From positions 62,001-126,000 of the forward strand of contig NZ_CP137920.1 in NCBI RefSeq assembly GCF_033708015.1: a DNA stretch of 64,000 nucleotides, written 5' to 3'. The stretch is from Proteus vulgaris (GTDB lineage: Bacteria; Pseudomonadota; Gammaproteobacteria; Enterobacterales; Enterobacteriaceae). The position numbers were made by a program, and so were the translations under genes. The notes under the pieces were generated by a model, which was not told the DNA's origin, did no database searches, and was given only the letters and a program-made list of their open reading frames with translations. Shown piece after piece: positions 25,246 through 34,060 of the stretch. The first letter of the stretch is position 1. Each line of letters opens with the position of its first letter.

Positions 25246-25642
25246 ATTTATCTTCAGTCAGCGCAGTAAAAATAATCTTATTGGCGTTAACCTGTTATTA
25301 GTGAAAATTGCTTATCGTGCATTAGAAATTTCTACGGCAGACTTTGCGGTGATAGAAGGTGTTCGCACACTTGAAAAGCAAAAAGAAAACGTTAAAAAGG
25401 GCGTTTCAAAAACATTAAACAGCCGCCATTTAACGGGGGATGCCATTGATATATTACCTTTTGCCATTAAACCGGGAATGGAATGGCAACCGCATTTCTT
25501 TGAACCGATTTTAAGAGCCTTTAAACAAGCTGCAGATGAAGAAGGGGTGATATTACGTTTTGGCAAAAATTGGAAAAGTGATCCTAACTTACCCGTTGAA
25601 ACCCGTTTTCCTGATTATCCTCATATCGAGATACTGAAATGA
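25238..25642 (+). CDS. Endolysin, M15-type peptidase
   Basis: A 134-aa cell-wall peptidase of the M15 (VanY/L-Ala-D-Glu peptidase) type. The zinc ligands are in SRHLTGDAIDI (His, Asp) and PDYPHIEIL (His). It cleaves peptide cross-links, unlike P2 K, which belongs to another class. The start is GTG 25238 with AAGGAAGG upstream; it overlaps the holin end by 8 bp. No signal peptide, so it depends on the holin. Confidence 0.92.
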   Translation: MNKFIFSQRSKNNLIGVNLLLVKIAYRALEISTADFAVIEGVRTLEKQKENVKKGVSKTLNSRHLTGDAIDILPFAIKPGMEWQPHFFEPILRAFKQAADEEGVILRFGKNWKSDPNLPVETRFPDYPHIEILK

Positions 25643-26169
25643 AATTGATCGGTTTGAAGTTTGCTGCAATCACGGGTATTGCGGTGACTATCTTGTGTTT
25701 CTTCTTACTTTTGAAAATGAATACATTAGAGGCAGAAAATCATCAGCTTAAGGGTGACAATATCACCCTTAAGCAAAATGTTATCAATCATAAAAATGCG
25801 ATTGAACACTATCAGGAAGAACTCACCCGCTTATCAGAACTGGATAAACAACATACAAAGGCGCTGACCGATGCAAAAAATAATATTAGCCAGCTTAATG
25901 ATGAGTTGCGCAATAATACTAAACGGGTGTACATCAAAGCCGATTGCCCCAACCCCGATAATCGCACCACCGCCACCGCCGGCATGGGTGATGCAACCCC
26001 CGCACGACTTACCGAAACAGCTCAACAAGATTATTTACGTCTCCTCGAAATGATTGCGGAGAATAAGGCACAAACGGAATATTTAATTGATTACACAAAT
26101 CAATTATTACAATACATCAATGAGTTAAGCTATGAAAAAGCCTGCAAGCCTACGCGATACCTTAATTAA
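25639..26169 (+). CDS. Spanin inner-membrane subunit (Rz/LysB-like)
   Basis: A 176-aa protein with an N-terminal membrane anchor (about residues 9-26) and a long coiled coil (30-90), the layout of an Rz-type i-spanin. The o-spanin Rz1 is encoded within it in another frame. Together they fuse inner and outer membranes in the last step of lysis. The start overlaps the endolysin stop by 4 bp. Confidence 0.88.
   Translation: MKLIGLKFAAITGIAVTILCFFLLLKMNTLEAENHQLKGDNITLKQNVINHKNAIEHYQEELTRLSELDKQHTKALTDAKNNISQLNDELRNNTKRVYIKADCPNPDNRTTATAGMGDATPARLTETAQQDYLRLLEMIAENKAQTEYLIDYTNQLLQYINELSYEKACKPTRYLN
25871..26053 (+). CDS. Spanin outer-membrane lipoprotein (Rz1/LysC), nested gene
   Basis: A 60-aa lipoprotein in a different frame inside the Rz gene. 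The signal peptide ends in the lipobox LNGC, and the mature part is proline-rich (TPIIAPPPPPAW), as in all Rz1 proteins. Nested Rz1 genes are normal, so this overlapping frame is real. Confidence 0.9.
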   Translation: MQKIILASLMMSCAIILNGCTSKPIAPTPIIAPPPPPAWVMQPPHDLPKQLNKIIYVSSK

Positions 26170-26572
26170 CAAGGTGAGCTATTTAGGGGATAACCCCGAT
26201 AGGCTCTACACTTTTATTGACGGTGGGGCGATTGTGGCAACCGGTGCCAGAAGCCAATCTTATGAGTATCAATACAATCTCAATATTATTATTGATGATT
26301 ATCCCGGTGACCAAGATGTGTTAATGGCAGTGATCATTGGTTGGATTGAACAGCATCAACCTGATATTTTCCTCAATCCCGATAAGCGCCAAAGTCATTT
26401 TACCTTTGATGCCTTTATTGATAGCAACCAGACCGCCAGTATTAGCATTGATTTAAAGCTGACTGAGCGTGTCCTCGTTAATGTGCAAGCAGGTAAATTG
26501 GTTGTCGGTGCAGTTGAAGAGCCGGCTGATCCGTTTGAAAGTTGGGAGAGTGTGGATCATGAACGCCGATGA
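26132..26572 (+). CDS. Tail completion protein (P2 gpR)
   Basis: A 146-aa protein (P2 R is 155 aa). MKKPASLRDTLINKVSYLGD and the acidic end are family features. It acts with S in joining tail and head. It overlaps the end of the Rz gene by 38 bp, as in other P2-like phages. Confidence 0.9.
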   Translation: MKKPASLRDTLINKVSYLGDNPDRLYTFIDGGAIVATGARSQSYEYQYNLNIIIDDYPGDQDVLMAVIIGWIEQHQPDIFLNPDKRQSHFTFDAFIDSNQTASISIDLKLTERVLVNVQAGKLVVGAVEEPADPFESWESVDHERR

Positions 26573-27194
26573 TTTCAGCCCGTTAACCCAAGCGTTAGCC
26601 ACCATGTTGGCAAAAGCGTCACCCAATGAGCGCAAAAAGCTAGCCCGTGAAATTGCCCGTGATTTACGCAAAAGCAATTTACAACGTATTCGCGCCCAAA
26701 AAAATCCCGATGGAACCGCATTCACCAAGCGTAAAGCCTCAACGGTTACCGTTTTGCGAGGAATGAAATTTGTCTGGAAAGGACAGCCTCGCAGTTTAAA
26801 AAATTGGCGACTACGCAAAACGAAAAAGGGCGACGTGATCACCGGCTATGATTTGGAAAAGAAAGCCGAACGTAGTTTTTATAAGCGCGATATTCTGCGT
26901 TTTATTGAAGTGAAAAAAGATAAAATCAGCACCGCAAAACCCAATAAACAGACTCGCATGTTTAAGCGTTTAGCCACCGCCCGTTATTTGCGAATGTCAG
27001 CAAATGATAAAGGTGTTTCCCTCTCTTTTGCCCCTCAAGTTGCGGGCATTGCTGCGGTGCATCATTACGGTTTGAAAGAGCGTGTGCGGGGAAAGTCATT
27101 AGAAATTCAATATCCTGAACGAAAGCTATTAGGCTTTTCACCAGCAGATATTAAACATATCGAAAACCAATTACTGGAATTCCTTTCTCGTTAA
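26559..27194 (+). CDS. Tail completion protein (P2 gpS)
   Basis: A 211-aa protein; P2 S is 150 aa, so this one is longer, mainly in its basic middle part. The start, DDFSPLTQALATMLAKASPN, and RKLAREIARDLRKSNLQRI are the Pfam Phage_tail_S pattern. The ATG at 26559 overlaps the R stop by 14 bp; an upstream reading from 26469 lies wholly in R and is rejected. Confidence 0.88.
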   Translation: MNADDFSPLTQALATMLAKASPNERKKLAREIARDLRKSNLQRIRAQKNPDGTAFTKRKASTVTVLRGMKFVWKGQPRSLKNWRLRKTKKGDVITGYDLEKKAERSFYKRDILRFIEVKKDKISTAKPNKQTRMFKRLATARYLRMSANDKGVSLSFAPQVAGIAAVHHYGLKERVRGKSLEIQYPERKLLGFSPADIKHIENQLLEFLSR

Positions 27195-27195
27195 T

Positions 27196-27213
27196 TGTCC
27201 TGTCTTTGAAACA
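27196..27213 (+). promoter_or_regulatory. Ogr box before gene V
   Basis: TGT-N12-ACA just after the S stop, where P2 has its V late promoter. If the start site lies 55 bp downstream, it would fall almost on the V ATG, so either the start site is nearer or the leader is minimal. Confidence 0.7.
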
Positions 27214-27259
27214 ACCCCAACCTCGTGCGTTTTTTTATTTCCCGTTGCACATTGCGGGT

Positions 27260-27886
27260 ATGAATATCGCAGAACTTATCCGAAAAATACAAAATCTGAT
27301 CCGTACTGGCGTTGTGATTGATGTCAGCGCAGAAAAAGGGTGTCGAGTTAAAACGGGCGACAATGAAACCGACTGGCGCCCGTGGCTTACTGCACGTGCC
27401 GGTAATTCGCGTTCATGGTGGGCGCCCAGTATTGGCGAACAAGTGTTATTACTTTCTATTGGTGGTGACTTAACCACCTCGTTTGTGTTACCGGCAATAT
27501 TTAGTGACGATTTTTCAGAGCCGTCAAGCTCATTAACCGCCCATCGTCAAGAGTATGAAGACGGTGCCGTGATTGAATATGAACCCGCAACCGGGGCGCT
27601 AATAGTTACAGGAATTAAAACCGCCGTAGTTGAAGCCAGTGAGTCAGTCACAGTCACATCACCCGACATTACGTGTATCGCAGAAAGCAAAATCACCCTT
27701 GATACCCCTACCGTTATTTGCACCAACAACTTAACCACGGGATCACTGACGGTACAAAAAGGCGGCACAATGACCGGTAACATTACCCATACAGGTGGGC
27801 AAATGTCCTCTAATGGCGTAGTGGTTTCAACTCATACACACAGTGGAGTGCGTACGGGTGATGGTAATACGGGGAAACCACAATGA
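27260..27886 (+). CDS. Baseplate spike protein (P2 gpV)
   Basis: A 208-aa tail spike (P2 V is 211 aa). N-terminal OB-fold (ELIRKIQNLIRTGVVIDVSA, then GCRVKTG) and a C-terminal beta-helix tip that pierces the outer membrane, ending with the iron-binding type motif HTHSGV. The ATG at 27260 aligns with the P2 start; an 18-codon upstream extension is not needed. Confidence 0.93.
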   Translation: MNIAELIRKIQNLIRTGVVIDVSAEKGCRVKTGDNETDWRPWLTARAGNSRSWWAPSIGEQVLLLSIGGDLTTSFVLPAIFSDDFSEPSSSLTAHRQEYEDGAVIEYEPATGALIVTGIKTAVVEASESVTVTSPDITCIAESKITLDTPTVICTNNLTTGSLTVQKGGTMTGNITHTGGQMSSNGVVVSTHTHSGVRTGDGNTGKPQ

Positions 27887-28221
27887 ACTATCTCGGTATG
27901 AATGCACAAACCGGTGAACGTATTACCGATATTGAGCACGTTCGCCAGTCGATGAGAGATATTTTTAACACCCCCATTGGTAGCCGATTGATGCGCCGTG
28001 AATATGGCAGTTTGCTTGCCGATTTAATTGACGGTCCGGTTAATGACAAGATGCGACTGCAATTAATGTCGGCATGTTACACAGCGGTTTATCGTTGGGA
28101 GCCACGTATTGTGATGACTGCCATTGATATTCATAGCCAACACGAACAGGTGATTGTCGATATCACTGGCTATTACGCCCATAACCAACAACCGATTAAT
28201 TTCTCTCTACCGGTGACATAA
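27883..28221 (+). CDS. Baseplate wedge protein (P2 gpW)
   Basis: A 112-aa gp25-like wedge component (P2 W is 115 aa). DIEHVRQSMRDIFNTPIGSR with LMRREYGS following is the conserved signature. It overlaps V by 4 bp. Confidence 0.95.
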   Translation: MNYLGMNAQTGERITDIEHVRQSMRDIFNTPIGSRLMRREYGSLLADLIDGPVNDKMRLQLMSACYTAVYRWEPRIVMTAIDIHSQHEQVIVDITGYYAHNQQPINFSLPVT

Positions 28222-28222
28222 C

Positions 28223-29131
28223 ATGCCAACGATTAATTTAAGCCAACTCACACCACCCGATGTGATTGAGTCGTTAGATGCAGAACAGCTCTTACGCGAA
28301 CGCAAAACGGCGTTGATTGCCGTAATGCCAGTGCATTTACGTGATGCGATTGCTAACACGTTATCGTTAGAGTCGGAACCGCTGACCAAGCTGTTAGAAG
28401 AAAATGTTTATCGTGAGTTGTTATTGCGTCAGCGAATTAATGAGTCTGCGCGTGCGGTGATGGTGGCGTATGCAAAAGGGGCAGATTTAGATCAGTTAGC
28501 CGCGAATTATAATTTATCGCGTTTAGTGTTACGCCCCGCCAATCCCAAAACCATTCCGCCCACACCGGCAATTTTAGAGTCTGACGATGATTTGCGTTTG
28601 CGCATTCCCGCCGCTTTTGAGGGACTAAGTGTTGCGGGTCCGGTGGGCAGTTATGAATTTCATGCCCGTAGTGCCGATGGTCGGGTGTCCGATGTGTCTG
28701 CGATCAGTCCAACACCGGCAAATGTCACTATTTCCGTGTTATCTCGTGAGGGTGACGGCACTGCATCAGAAGAATTACTGCGTATTGTTGAGCACGCGTT
28801 AAACGATGAAGATGTGAGACCGGTTGCTGACCGCATCAAAGTACAATCCGCTAAAATTATTCCCTATCAAATTGATGCAACGTTATTCCTCTTTCCGGGG
28901 CCCGAATCGGAGCCGATACGCAAAGAAGCCAATCAACGGCTGACGCAATACATTACAGAGCAACACCGCTTAGGGCGTGATATTCGCTTATCGGCGATTT
29001 ATGCCACGTTGCATGTGGAAGGCGTGCAACGAGTGGAGTTAAAACAACCCGCAAAAGATGTGGTGCTGGATAAAACTCAAGCCTCGTATTGCACCCAAAG
29101 TACATTAACCATTGGTGGCTCGGATGAATAG
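28223..29131 (+). CDS. Baseplate protein (P2 gpJ)
   Basis: A 302-aa protein, exactly the length of P2 J, with MPTINLSQLTPPDVIESLDA at the start and AGPVGSYEFHARSADGRV in the middle. It forms the outer wedge of the baseplate with W. Confidence 0.95.
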   Translation: MPTINLSQLTPPDVIESLDAEQLLRERKTALIAVMPVHLRDAIANTLSLESEPLTKLLEENVYRELLLRQRINESARAVMVAYAKGADLDQLAANYNLSRLVLRPANPKTIPPTPAILESDDDLRLRIPAAFEGLSVAGPVGSYEFHARSADGRVSDVSAISPTPANVTISVLSREGDGTASEELLRIVEHALNDEDVRPVADRIKVQSAKIIPYQIDATLFLFPGPESEPIRKEANQRLTQYITEQHRLGRDIRLSAIYATLHVEGVQRVELKQPAKDVVLDKTQASYCTQSTLTIGGSDE

Positions 29132-29735
29132 CTTGTTACCGTCAGGCAGTAGCCCATTAGAAAAGGCTGCTGCCATTGCCTGTCAATCCTTGCAAATGTT
29201 GCCGGTACCTTTACGCCAATTATGGAACGCCAGCACATGCCCCATTGATTTACTGCCGTACCTTGCATGGGCTTGGTCGGTCGATAGATGGGATGAAAAC
29301 TGGTCTGAATCTGTTAAGCGCCAAGTGGTGCGGGATTCAATGTTTATTCATCGCCACAAGGGAACCATTGGCGCACTTAAGCGTGTGGTCGAGCCGTTAG
29401 GTTACATCATCAAAGTCACGGAGTGGTGGCAAACCGACGATCCGCCGGGCACATTTCGACTTGACGTGGGCGTGCAAGAGAACGGTATTACACAAGAAAT
29501 TTATGACGAATTAGAGCGTTTGATTGCTGATGCACGCCCTGTTAGTCGGCATCTCTTAGGGTTATCTATCAACCTTGATTCGCAAGGTGAGTTTTATCTT
29601 TCTGCCGCAACGTTTAGCGGTGATGAGTTAACGGTTTATCCGTATTTTGCAGAAGAAATTACCGTGTCTGGTGCGCCATTAACGGCGGTCGGAGTACACA
29701 TTATTGATAAAGTTGAGGTCGTACATGAGCGCTAA
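29124..29735 (+). CDS. Tail protein I (P2 gpI)
   Basis: A 203-aa baseplate protein (P2 I is 176 aa), linking the wedge to the tail fibre. LPYLAWAWSVDRWDENWSE and HRHKGTIGALKRVVEPLGY are strong family markers. The ATG overlaps the J stop by 8 bp; an upstream TTG start is not needed. Confidence 0.94.
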   Translation: MNSLLPSGSSPLEKAAAIACQSLQMLPVPLRQLWNASTCPIDLLPYLAWAWSVDRWDENWSESVKRQVVRDSMFIHRHKGTIGALKRVVEPLGYIIKVTEWWQTDDPPGTFRLDVGVQENGITQEIYDELERLIADARPVSRHLLGLSINLDSQGEFYLSAATFSGDELTVYPYFAEEITVSGAPLTAVGVHIIDKVEVVHER

Positions 29736-31404
29736 ATTTTTCGCCTTATTAACGGTGATTGGTGCCAACAAACTGGCAAAAGCCACGGCATTAGGCACCA
29801 CCTTAAAAATTACCCAAATGGCGGTGGGTGACGGTGGCGGAACGTTACCCACACCCGATACACAACAAACTAAACTCGTCGGTGAGAAACGCCGTGCGGG
29901 ATTAAATACCTTATTTGTTGATCCGAAAAACGACAGTCAGATTATTGCTGAACAAGTGATCCCTGAAAATGAGGGCGGTTACTGGATACGTGAGATTGGT
30001 TTATTTGATGATGAAGGCAGTTTAATTGCTGTGGGTAATTGCCCTGAAACCTATAAGCCACAATTGCAAGAGGGCAGCGGACGAACGCAGACTATCCGCA
30101 TGATATTAACCGTTAGTCATACCGAGTCAGTTGAGTTAAAGGTTGACCCCTCGGTGATATTGGCGACTCGTGAATTTGTTAATGATGCCATTGAAAGCGC
30201 CTCAAAACAGACAATGGCAGAGGTAGCTAAGATTTATGCCACTAAAACCGAATTAAGTACGGGTTTAAGTAAAGTACAAAAATCAGCGGATGACGCTAAC
30301 ACGAACGCTAATAGTCGCGTGCCTAGTACCCGTAAAGTTAATAATAAACCCCTGAGCGCAGACATTACTTTAACGGCGGGTGATGTGGGTGCTGCGACAC
30401 CAGCACAAGTTAACGAAGCCAAAACCGCCGCAAGCAATGCACAGACTGCGGCTAATAATGCGAACACTAATGCCAATAGTCGGGTGCCTAATTCGCGTAA
30501 AGTGAACAATAAACCATTAAGTGCAGACATTACTTTAACGGCGGGTGATGTGGGCGCAGCGACGCCAACACAAGTTAATGAAGCCAAAACCGCCGCAAGC
30601 AATGCACAGACTGCGGCTAATAATGCGAACACTAATGCCAATAGTCGGGTGCCTAATTCGCGTAAAGTGAACAATAAACCATTAAGTGCAGACATTACTT
30701 TAACGGCGGGTGATGTGGGCGCAGCGACGCCAACACAAGTTAACGAAGCAAAGGCTGCTGCATCTAATGCACAGACTGCAGCAAGCGCAGCACAAACCAC
30801 GGCAAACAATGCGAATAACAACGCTAACGGTCGAGTGCCTAACACTCGCAAAGTGAATGGAAAACCACTAAGTGCTGATATTAGTTTAACTGCGGGCGAT
30901 GTGGGTGCTGCGACGCCGGCACAGGTAAATGAAGCAAAGACTGCCGCAAGCAATGCACAGACTGCGGCTAATAATGCCAACACTAATGCCAATGGGCGGG
31001 TGCCTAGTACCCGTAAAGTGAACGGCAAACCATTGAGCGGAGATATTAATTTAAATGCCGGTGATGTGGGGGCGTTGACGCAAAGTCAAGCGGATAATAG
31101 GTATCTACAAGGAAATAGAAAGATAAAAGCACGTTCTATTTGGAAAGGCTTTTGGCAAGATAATAATAAACCACTGATTTTACCAGAAAGTATTCATGAT
31201 AAATTTTGTCAATTTGCTATTACTGTTAACAGGGAAGCAACCACAACACAATTTATACGTAGTGGAGATACAGGTCGATATCATCTTCATCATGGCAATG
31301 GTGCTTATGTTGAAATTAGCGTAAGCACTGACGGAAAATCGATTAATCGTGTTGAAGGCGACAACGGTGCTGTTATTCAAGTTTGGGTTATTGATGGTAT
31401 TTAA
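29725..31404 (+). CDS. Tail fibre protein (P2 gpH)
   Basis: A 559-aa receptor-binding fibre. The conserved N-terminal part attaches to the baseplate (KFFALLTVIGANKLAKATAL; YWIREIGLFDDEGSLIAVGN). A shaft of five imperfect repeats follows, then a unique C-terminal tip of about 110 residues (from RKIKARSIWKGFWQDNNKPL), which decides host range. P2 H is 669 aa. GAGG precedes the ATG at 29725. Long antisense readings through the repeats look spurious. Confidence 0.93.
   Translation: MSAKFFALLTVIGANKLAKATALGTTLKITQMAVGDGGGTLPTPDTQQTKLVGEKRRAGLNTLFVDPKNDSQIIAEQVIPENEGGYWIREIGLFDDEGSLIAVGNCPETYKPQLQEGSGRTQTIRMILTVSHTESVELKVDPSVILATREFVNDAIESASKQTMAEVAKIYATKTELSTGLSKVQKSADDANTNANSRVPSTRKVNNKPLSADITLTAGDVGAATPAQVNEAKTAASNAQTAANNANTNANSRVPNSRKVNNKPLSADITLTAGDVGAATPTQVNEAKTAASNAQTAANNANTNANSRVPNSRKVNNKPLSADITLTAGDVGAATPTQVNEAKAAASNAQTAASAAQTTANNANNNANGRVPNTRKVNGKPLSADISLTAGDVGAATPAQVNEAKTAASNAQTAANNANTNANGRVPSTRKVNGKPLSGDINLNAGDVGALTQSQADNRYLQGNRKIKARSIWKGFWQDNNKPLILPESIHDKFCQFAITVNREATTTQFIRSGDTGRYHLHHGNGAYVEISVSTDGKSINRVEGDNGAVIQVWVIDGI
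30316..31075 (+). repeat. Tandem repeats in the tail-fibre shaft
   Basis: Five units start at about 30316, 30481, 30646, 30832 and 30997. The period is 165 bp (55 codons) except for the third unit, which is 186 bp through seven extra codons. Each unit encodes RVPxxRKVNxKPLSxDIxLxAGDVGA, then an alanine/asparagine-rich helix. Units two and three are nearly identical in DNA, so copy number can change by recombination. They encode protein and are not a CRISPR array. Confidence 0.93.
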
Positions 31405-31415
31405 AGGAGTTTGTT

Positions 31416-31775
31416 ATGAAAATTTGGTTATCTAAAGGGGATTTGCAATCTTATGTTATCTCACCCGAACCACCTAACAAAGATGACTTTTACGAAGTGG
31501 AACTACCCGATAATAGGGTTGATGGTTATGAATTTAGTCAGACGTCAGATGGTCGTATCACGTTTAATTTTACCGATAGAAATAACAATCAAGAGTATGA
31601 GAAAATTCGTTACGCTAAATTAACAGAGGCGAGCATTATCATGCGCCCATTGGAACTGGCATTAATGGCAAACCAAATAACAGATAAGGAGCAACGAAGT
31701 TTAAAGGCATGGCAAGATTATGTTATTAACGTTAATAGAGTGACAGACGGAGTTTTTCCACAAAAGCCAGAATAA
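31416..31775 (+). CDS. Tail fibre assembly chaperone (P2 gpG)
   Basis: A 119-aa Tfa-type protein (Caudo_TAP). The C-terminal part, LKAWQDYVINVNRV, is its hallmark. It helps the fibre trimerise and is specific for the fibre tip just upstream. P2 G is 175 aa, so this one is short, mostly at the N-terminus. GGAG is 7 bp before the start. Confidence 0.85.
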   Translation: MKIWLSKGDLQSYVISPEPPNKDDFYEVELPDNRVDGYEFSQTSDGRITFNFTDRNNNQEYEKIRYAKLTEASIIMRPLELALMANQITDKEQRSLKAWQDYVINVNRVTDGVFPQKPE

Positions 31776-31779
31776 CCTT

Positions 31780-31797
31780 TGTACCAACCCTCAAACA
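31780..31797 (+). promoter_or_regulatory. Ogr box before gene FI
   Basis: TGT-N12-ACA with the same inner CCTCAAACA as the P/O box. A start site 55 bp on would give a 25-nt leader before FI. This is the P2 F-operon promoter position. Confidence 0.78.
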
Positions 31798-31867
31798 ATC
31801 CCGCTTTCGTGCAATTTATCCGCTAATTTTTCATGCTACACGGACACAGTTATAGGAGTCCGTGAGC

Positions 31868-33040
31868 ATGGCACAAGATTATCATCACGGTGTGCGCGTT
31901 ATTGAAATTAACGAAGGCACCCGCCCCATTCGCACTATCAGCACCGCTATTGTTGGCGTGGTTTGCACCGCTGATGATGCGGACGAAAAAACCTTTCCTT
32001 TAAATAAACCCGTCTTACTCACTGATGTGTCACAGGCTATCGGTAAAGCAGGGAAAACCGGCACCTTAGCCAGCACGTTAAAGGCGATTGCAGATCAGGC
32101 TAAACCTATCACCGTTGTGGTGCGTGTAGAACAAGGTGAAAGTGAAGCGGAAACCACCACTAATATTATCGGTGGCACCACCGAAGAAGGGCTAAAAACA
32201 GGGTTGCAAGCGCTGTTAGCATCACAAGCCCAACACGGCATTAAACCTCGCATTATTGGTGCGCCCGGTCACGACACGTTAGCCGTTGCCAATGAGATTG
32301 CGGTGATTTGTCAAAAGCTCCGCGCCTTTGGCTATGTGTCTGCTTACGACTGTAAAAATATCAGCGAAGCAATCAAGTACCGTGACAACTTTGGTCAGCG
32401 TGAATTAATGGTGATTTTCCCTGATTTTACGTCATGGGATAGCGTCACCAACAGCGAATCAACCGCTTACGCCACAGCGCGCGCATTAGGTTTACGTGCC
32501 AAGTTAGACAATGATATTGGCTGGCATAAAACCCTATCCAATATCACCGTTAATGGTGTGACGGGCATTTCTAAAGATATCTATTGGGATTTACAAGATC
32601 CCGCTACCGATGCCGGTTTACTGAATGAAAAAGGCGTCACTACGCTTATTCGTCGTGATGGTTTCCGCTTTTGGGGTTCGCGTACCTGTTCGGATGATCC
32701 ACTGTTTGCGTTTGAATCTTATACCCGAACGGCGCAAGTCCTCGCTGACACCATGGCGGAAGGGCAGATGTGGGCAATTGATAAACCGTTAACGCCATCT
32801 TTAGCGCGGGATATCGTCGAAACCATCAACGCAAAATTACGTTCACTGGTCAGTCAGGGCTATTTGTTAGGCGGTGAATGTTGGTATGACCCGACATCAA
32901 ATAGCAAAGAAGAACTTAAAGCCGGCAAGCTCACACTGGATTATGACTATACGCCAGTGCCACCAATGGAAAATCTGATGTTACGTCAGCGTATTACCGA
33001 TAAATACCTGATGGATTTCGGTAACAAAATCAAGGGGTAA
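31868..33040 (+). CDS. Contractile tail sheath (P2 gpFI)
   Basis: A 390-aa sheath subunit (P2 FI is 396 aa). [20 protein letters not shown] at the start, YVSAYDCKN mid-way and [16 protein letters not shown] at the end are typical. GGAG lies 8 bp before the ATG at 31868; a GTG two codons earlier is too close to the ribosome site. Confidence 0.96.
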   Translation: MAQDYHHGVRVIEINEGTRPIRTISTAIVGVVCTADDADEKTFPLNKPVLLTDVSQAIGKAGKTGTLASTLKAIADQAKPITVVVRVEQGESEAETTTNIIGGTTEEGLKTGLQALLASQAQHGIKPRIIGAPGHDTLAVANEIAVICQKLRAFGYVSAYDCKNISEAIKYRDNFGQRELMVIFPDFTSWDSVTNSESTAYATARALGLRAKLDNDIGWHKTLSNITVNGVTGISKDIYWDLQDPATDAGLLNEKGVTTLIRRDGFRFWGSRTCSDDPLFAFESYTRTAQVLADTMAEGQMWAIDKPLTPSLARDIVETINAKLRSLVSQGYLLGGECWYDPTSNSKEELKAGKLTLDYDYTPVPPMENLMLRQRITDKYLMDFGNKIKG

Positions 33041-33043
33041 ATC

Positions 33044-33559
33044 ATGGCGTTACCACGCAAGCTAAAGAATTTTAATTTATTTATGAATGGCGCCAATTAT
33101 GTTGGCGTTGCGGAAGAACTCACATTACCCAAAATCACCCGCAAGTTAGAAGCATATCGCGGGGGCGGTATGAATGGCTCGGTGCAAATTGATATGGGCC
33201 TTGATGATGGTGCGTTAGACACTGATTTTACCCTCGGTGGTGCTGATATTGACGTTTACCGCCAATGGGGCGCATCCACTATTGATGCGGTTCAATTGCG
33301 TTTATGTGGCGCTTATCAGCGTGATGATACGGGGGAAACATTAGCCGTTGAAGTGGTTCTCCGCGGTCGTTATAGCGAAATTGATCCGGGTAACTGGAAA
33401 TCGGGCGATAACACACAAACCAAAGTCACTGTAAAACCCACTTACTACAAGTTAGTGATGGACGGTCAAGAAATCATTGAGATTGATATCGTCAATATGG
33501 TGGAAAAAGTGGACGGTAAAGACCTGTTACAAGCACAGCGTGACGCGCTGGGACTTTAA
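33044..33559 (+). CDS. Tail tube (P2 gpFII)
   Basis: A 171-aa tube subunit (P2 FII is 172 aa), with LPRKLKNFNLFMNGANYVGV at the start and MDGQEIIEIDIVNMVEKVDG near the end. It starts 3 bp after FI. Confidence 0.96.
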   Translation: MALPRKLKNFNLFMNGANYVGVAEELTLPKITRKLEAYRGGGMNGSVQIDMGLDDGALDTDFTLGGADIDVYRQWGASTIDAVQLRLCGAYQRDDTGETLAVEVVLRGRYSEIDPGNWKSGDNTQTKVTVKPTYYKLVMDGQEIIEIDIVNMVEKVDGKDLLQAQRDALGL

Positions 33560-33578
33560 TTAAATGCGGAAAGAGAAC

Positions 33579-33926
33579 ATGAAAGAGCCAATCGAAGAAC
33601 AAAACCAAGAGCAAATTGAGTGGGTTGTTGTGAATGGTGACCAAGCCACGGTGACATTAGAGCAGCCGATTGTTCGCGGTGAAACAAAAATTGACAAGGT
33701 GACGGTGCTTAAACCCAATTCCGGAGCACTACGCGGTGTGCGTTTACAGCCGTTAATGGATATGGATGTTGATAGCATGATGCAAGTATTACCGCGTATT
33801 ACTATGCCAACGCTAACCAAAAACGATGTGCTGTCTTTAACCGCAGGAGACTTGGTAAACCTGAGTGTGCAGGTGGTCAATTTTTTATTACCGAAGTCGG
33901 TTATGCCCGATTCCCAAGCGAATTAA
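33579..33926 (+). CDS. Tail assembly chaperone E (P2 gpE)
   Basis: The 115-aa unshifted product. It begins KEPIEEQNQEQIEWV and contains LKPNSGALRGVRLQPLMDMD. A minority of ribosomes shift at 33881 to give E+E'. The ATG at 33579, with AAAGAG upstream, is preferred to the one at 33564. Confidence 0.87.
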   Translation: MKEPIEEQNQEQIEWVVVNGDQATVTLEQPIVRGETKIDKVTVLKPNSGALRGVRLQPLMDMDVDSMMQVLPRITMPTLTKNDVLSLTAGDLVNLSVQVVNFLLPKSVMPDSQAN

Positions 33927-34060
33927 CCACTGATGAACTGGCGGCAGATATTGCCGTCATTTTTCATTGGTCACCGGCAGACACCGGCAAAATGAGCCTT
34001 TCAGAATTATTGTCATGGCGCTATCAAGCGGCGAAACGTAGCGGACAACAGGATGAGTAA
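33579..34060 (+). CDS. Frameshift product E+E' tail chaperone
   Basis: A -1 shift at T TTT TTA (33881-33887) joins E to an extension, which reads ITEVGYARFPSELTTDELAA and then SPADTGKMSLSELLSWRYQA, ending at 34060. This is the known GpE' family and is needed for tape-measure packing in P2-like phages. The E' stop overlaps the T start. The shifted protein is about 160 aa. Confidence 0.88.
33881..33887 (+). promoter_or_regulatory. Programmed -1 frameshift slippery site
   Basis: TTTTTTA in the right phase (T TTT TTA relative to E codons). P2 uses a near-identical heptamer between E and E'. No long stem was sought downstream. Confidence 0.85.

Noticed and set aside
30234..31028. 264-codon antisense open frame in the tail-fibre repeats
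   Set aside because: It mirrors the alanine-rich repeats of gpH and has no ribosome site or family likeness; repeats of this composition leave the reverse frame open by chance.
30316..31075. Regular repeats that could suggest a CRISPR array
   Set aside because: Units are 165 bp, in frame with gpH and vary like protein repeats; no 20-40-bp repeats with unique spacers, and no cas genes.
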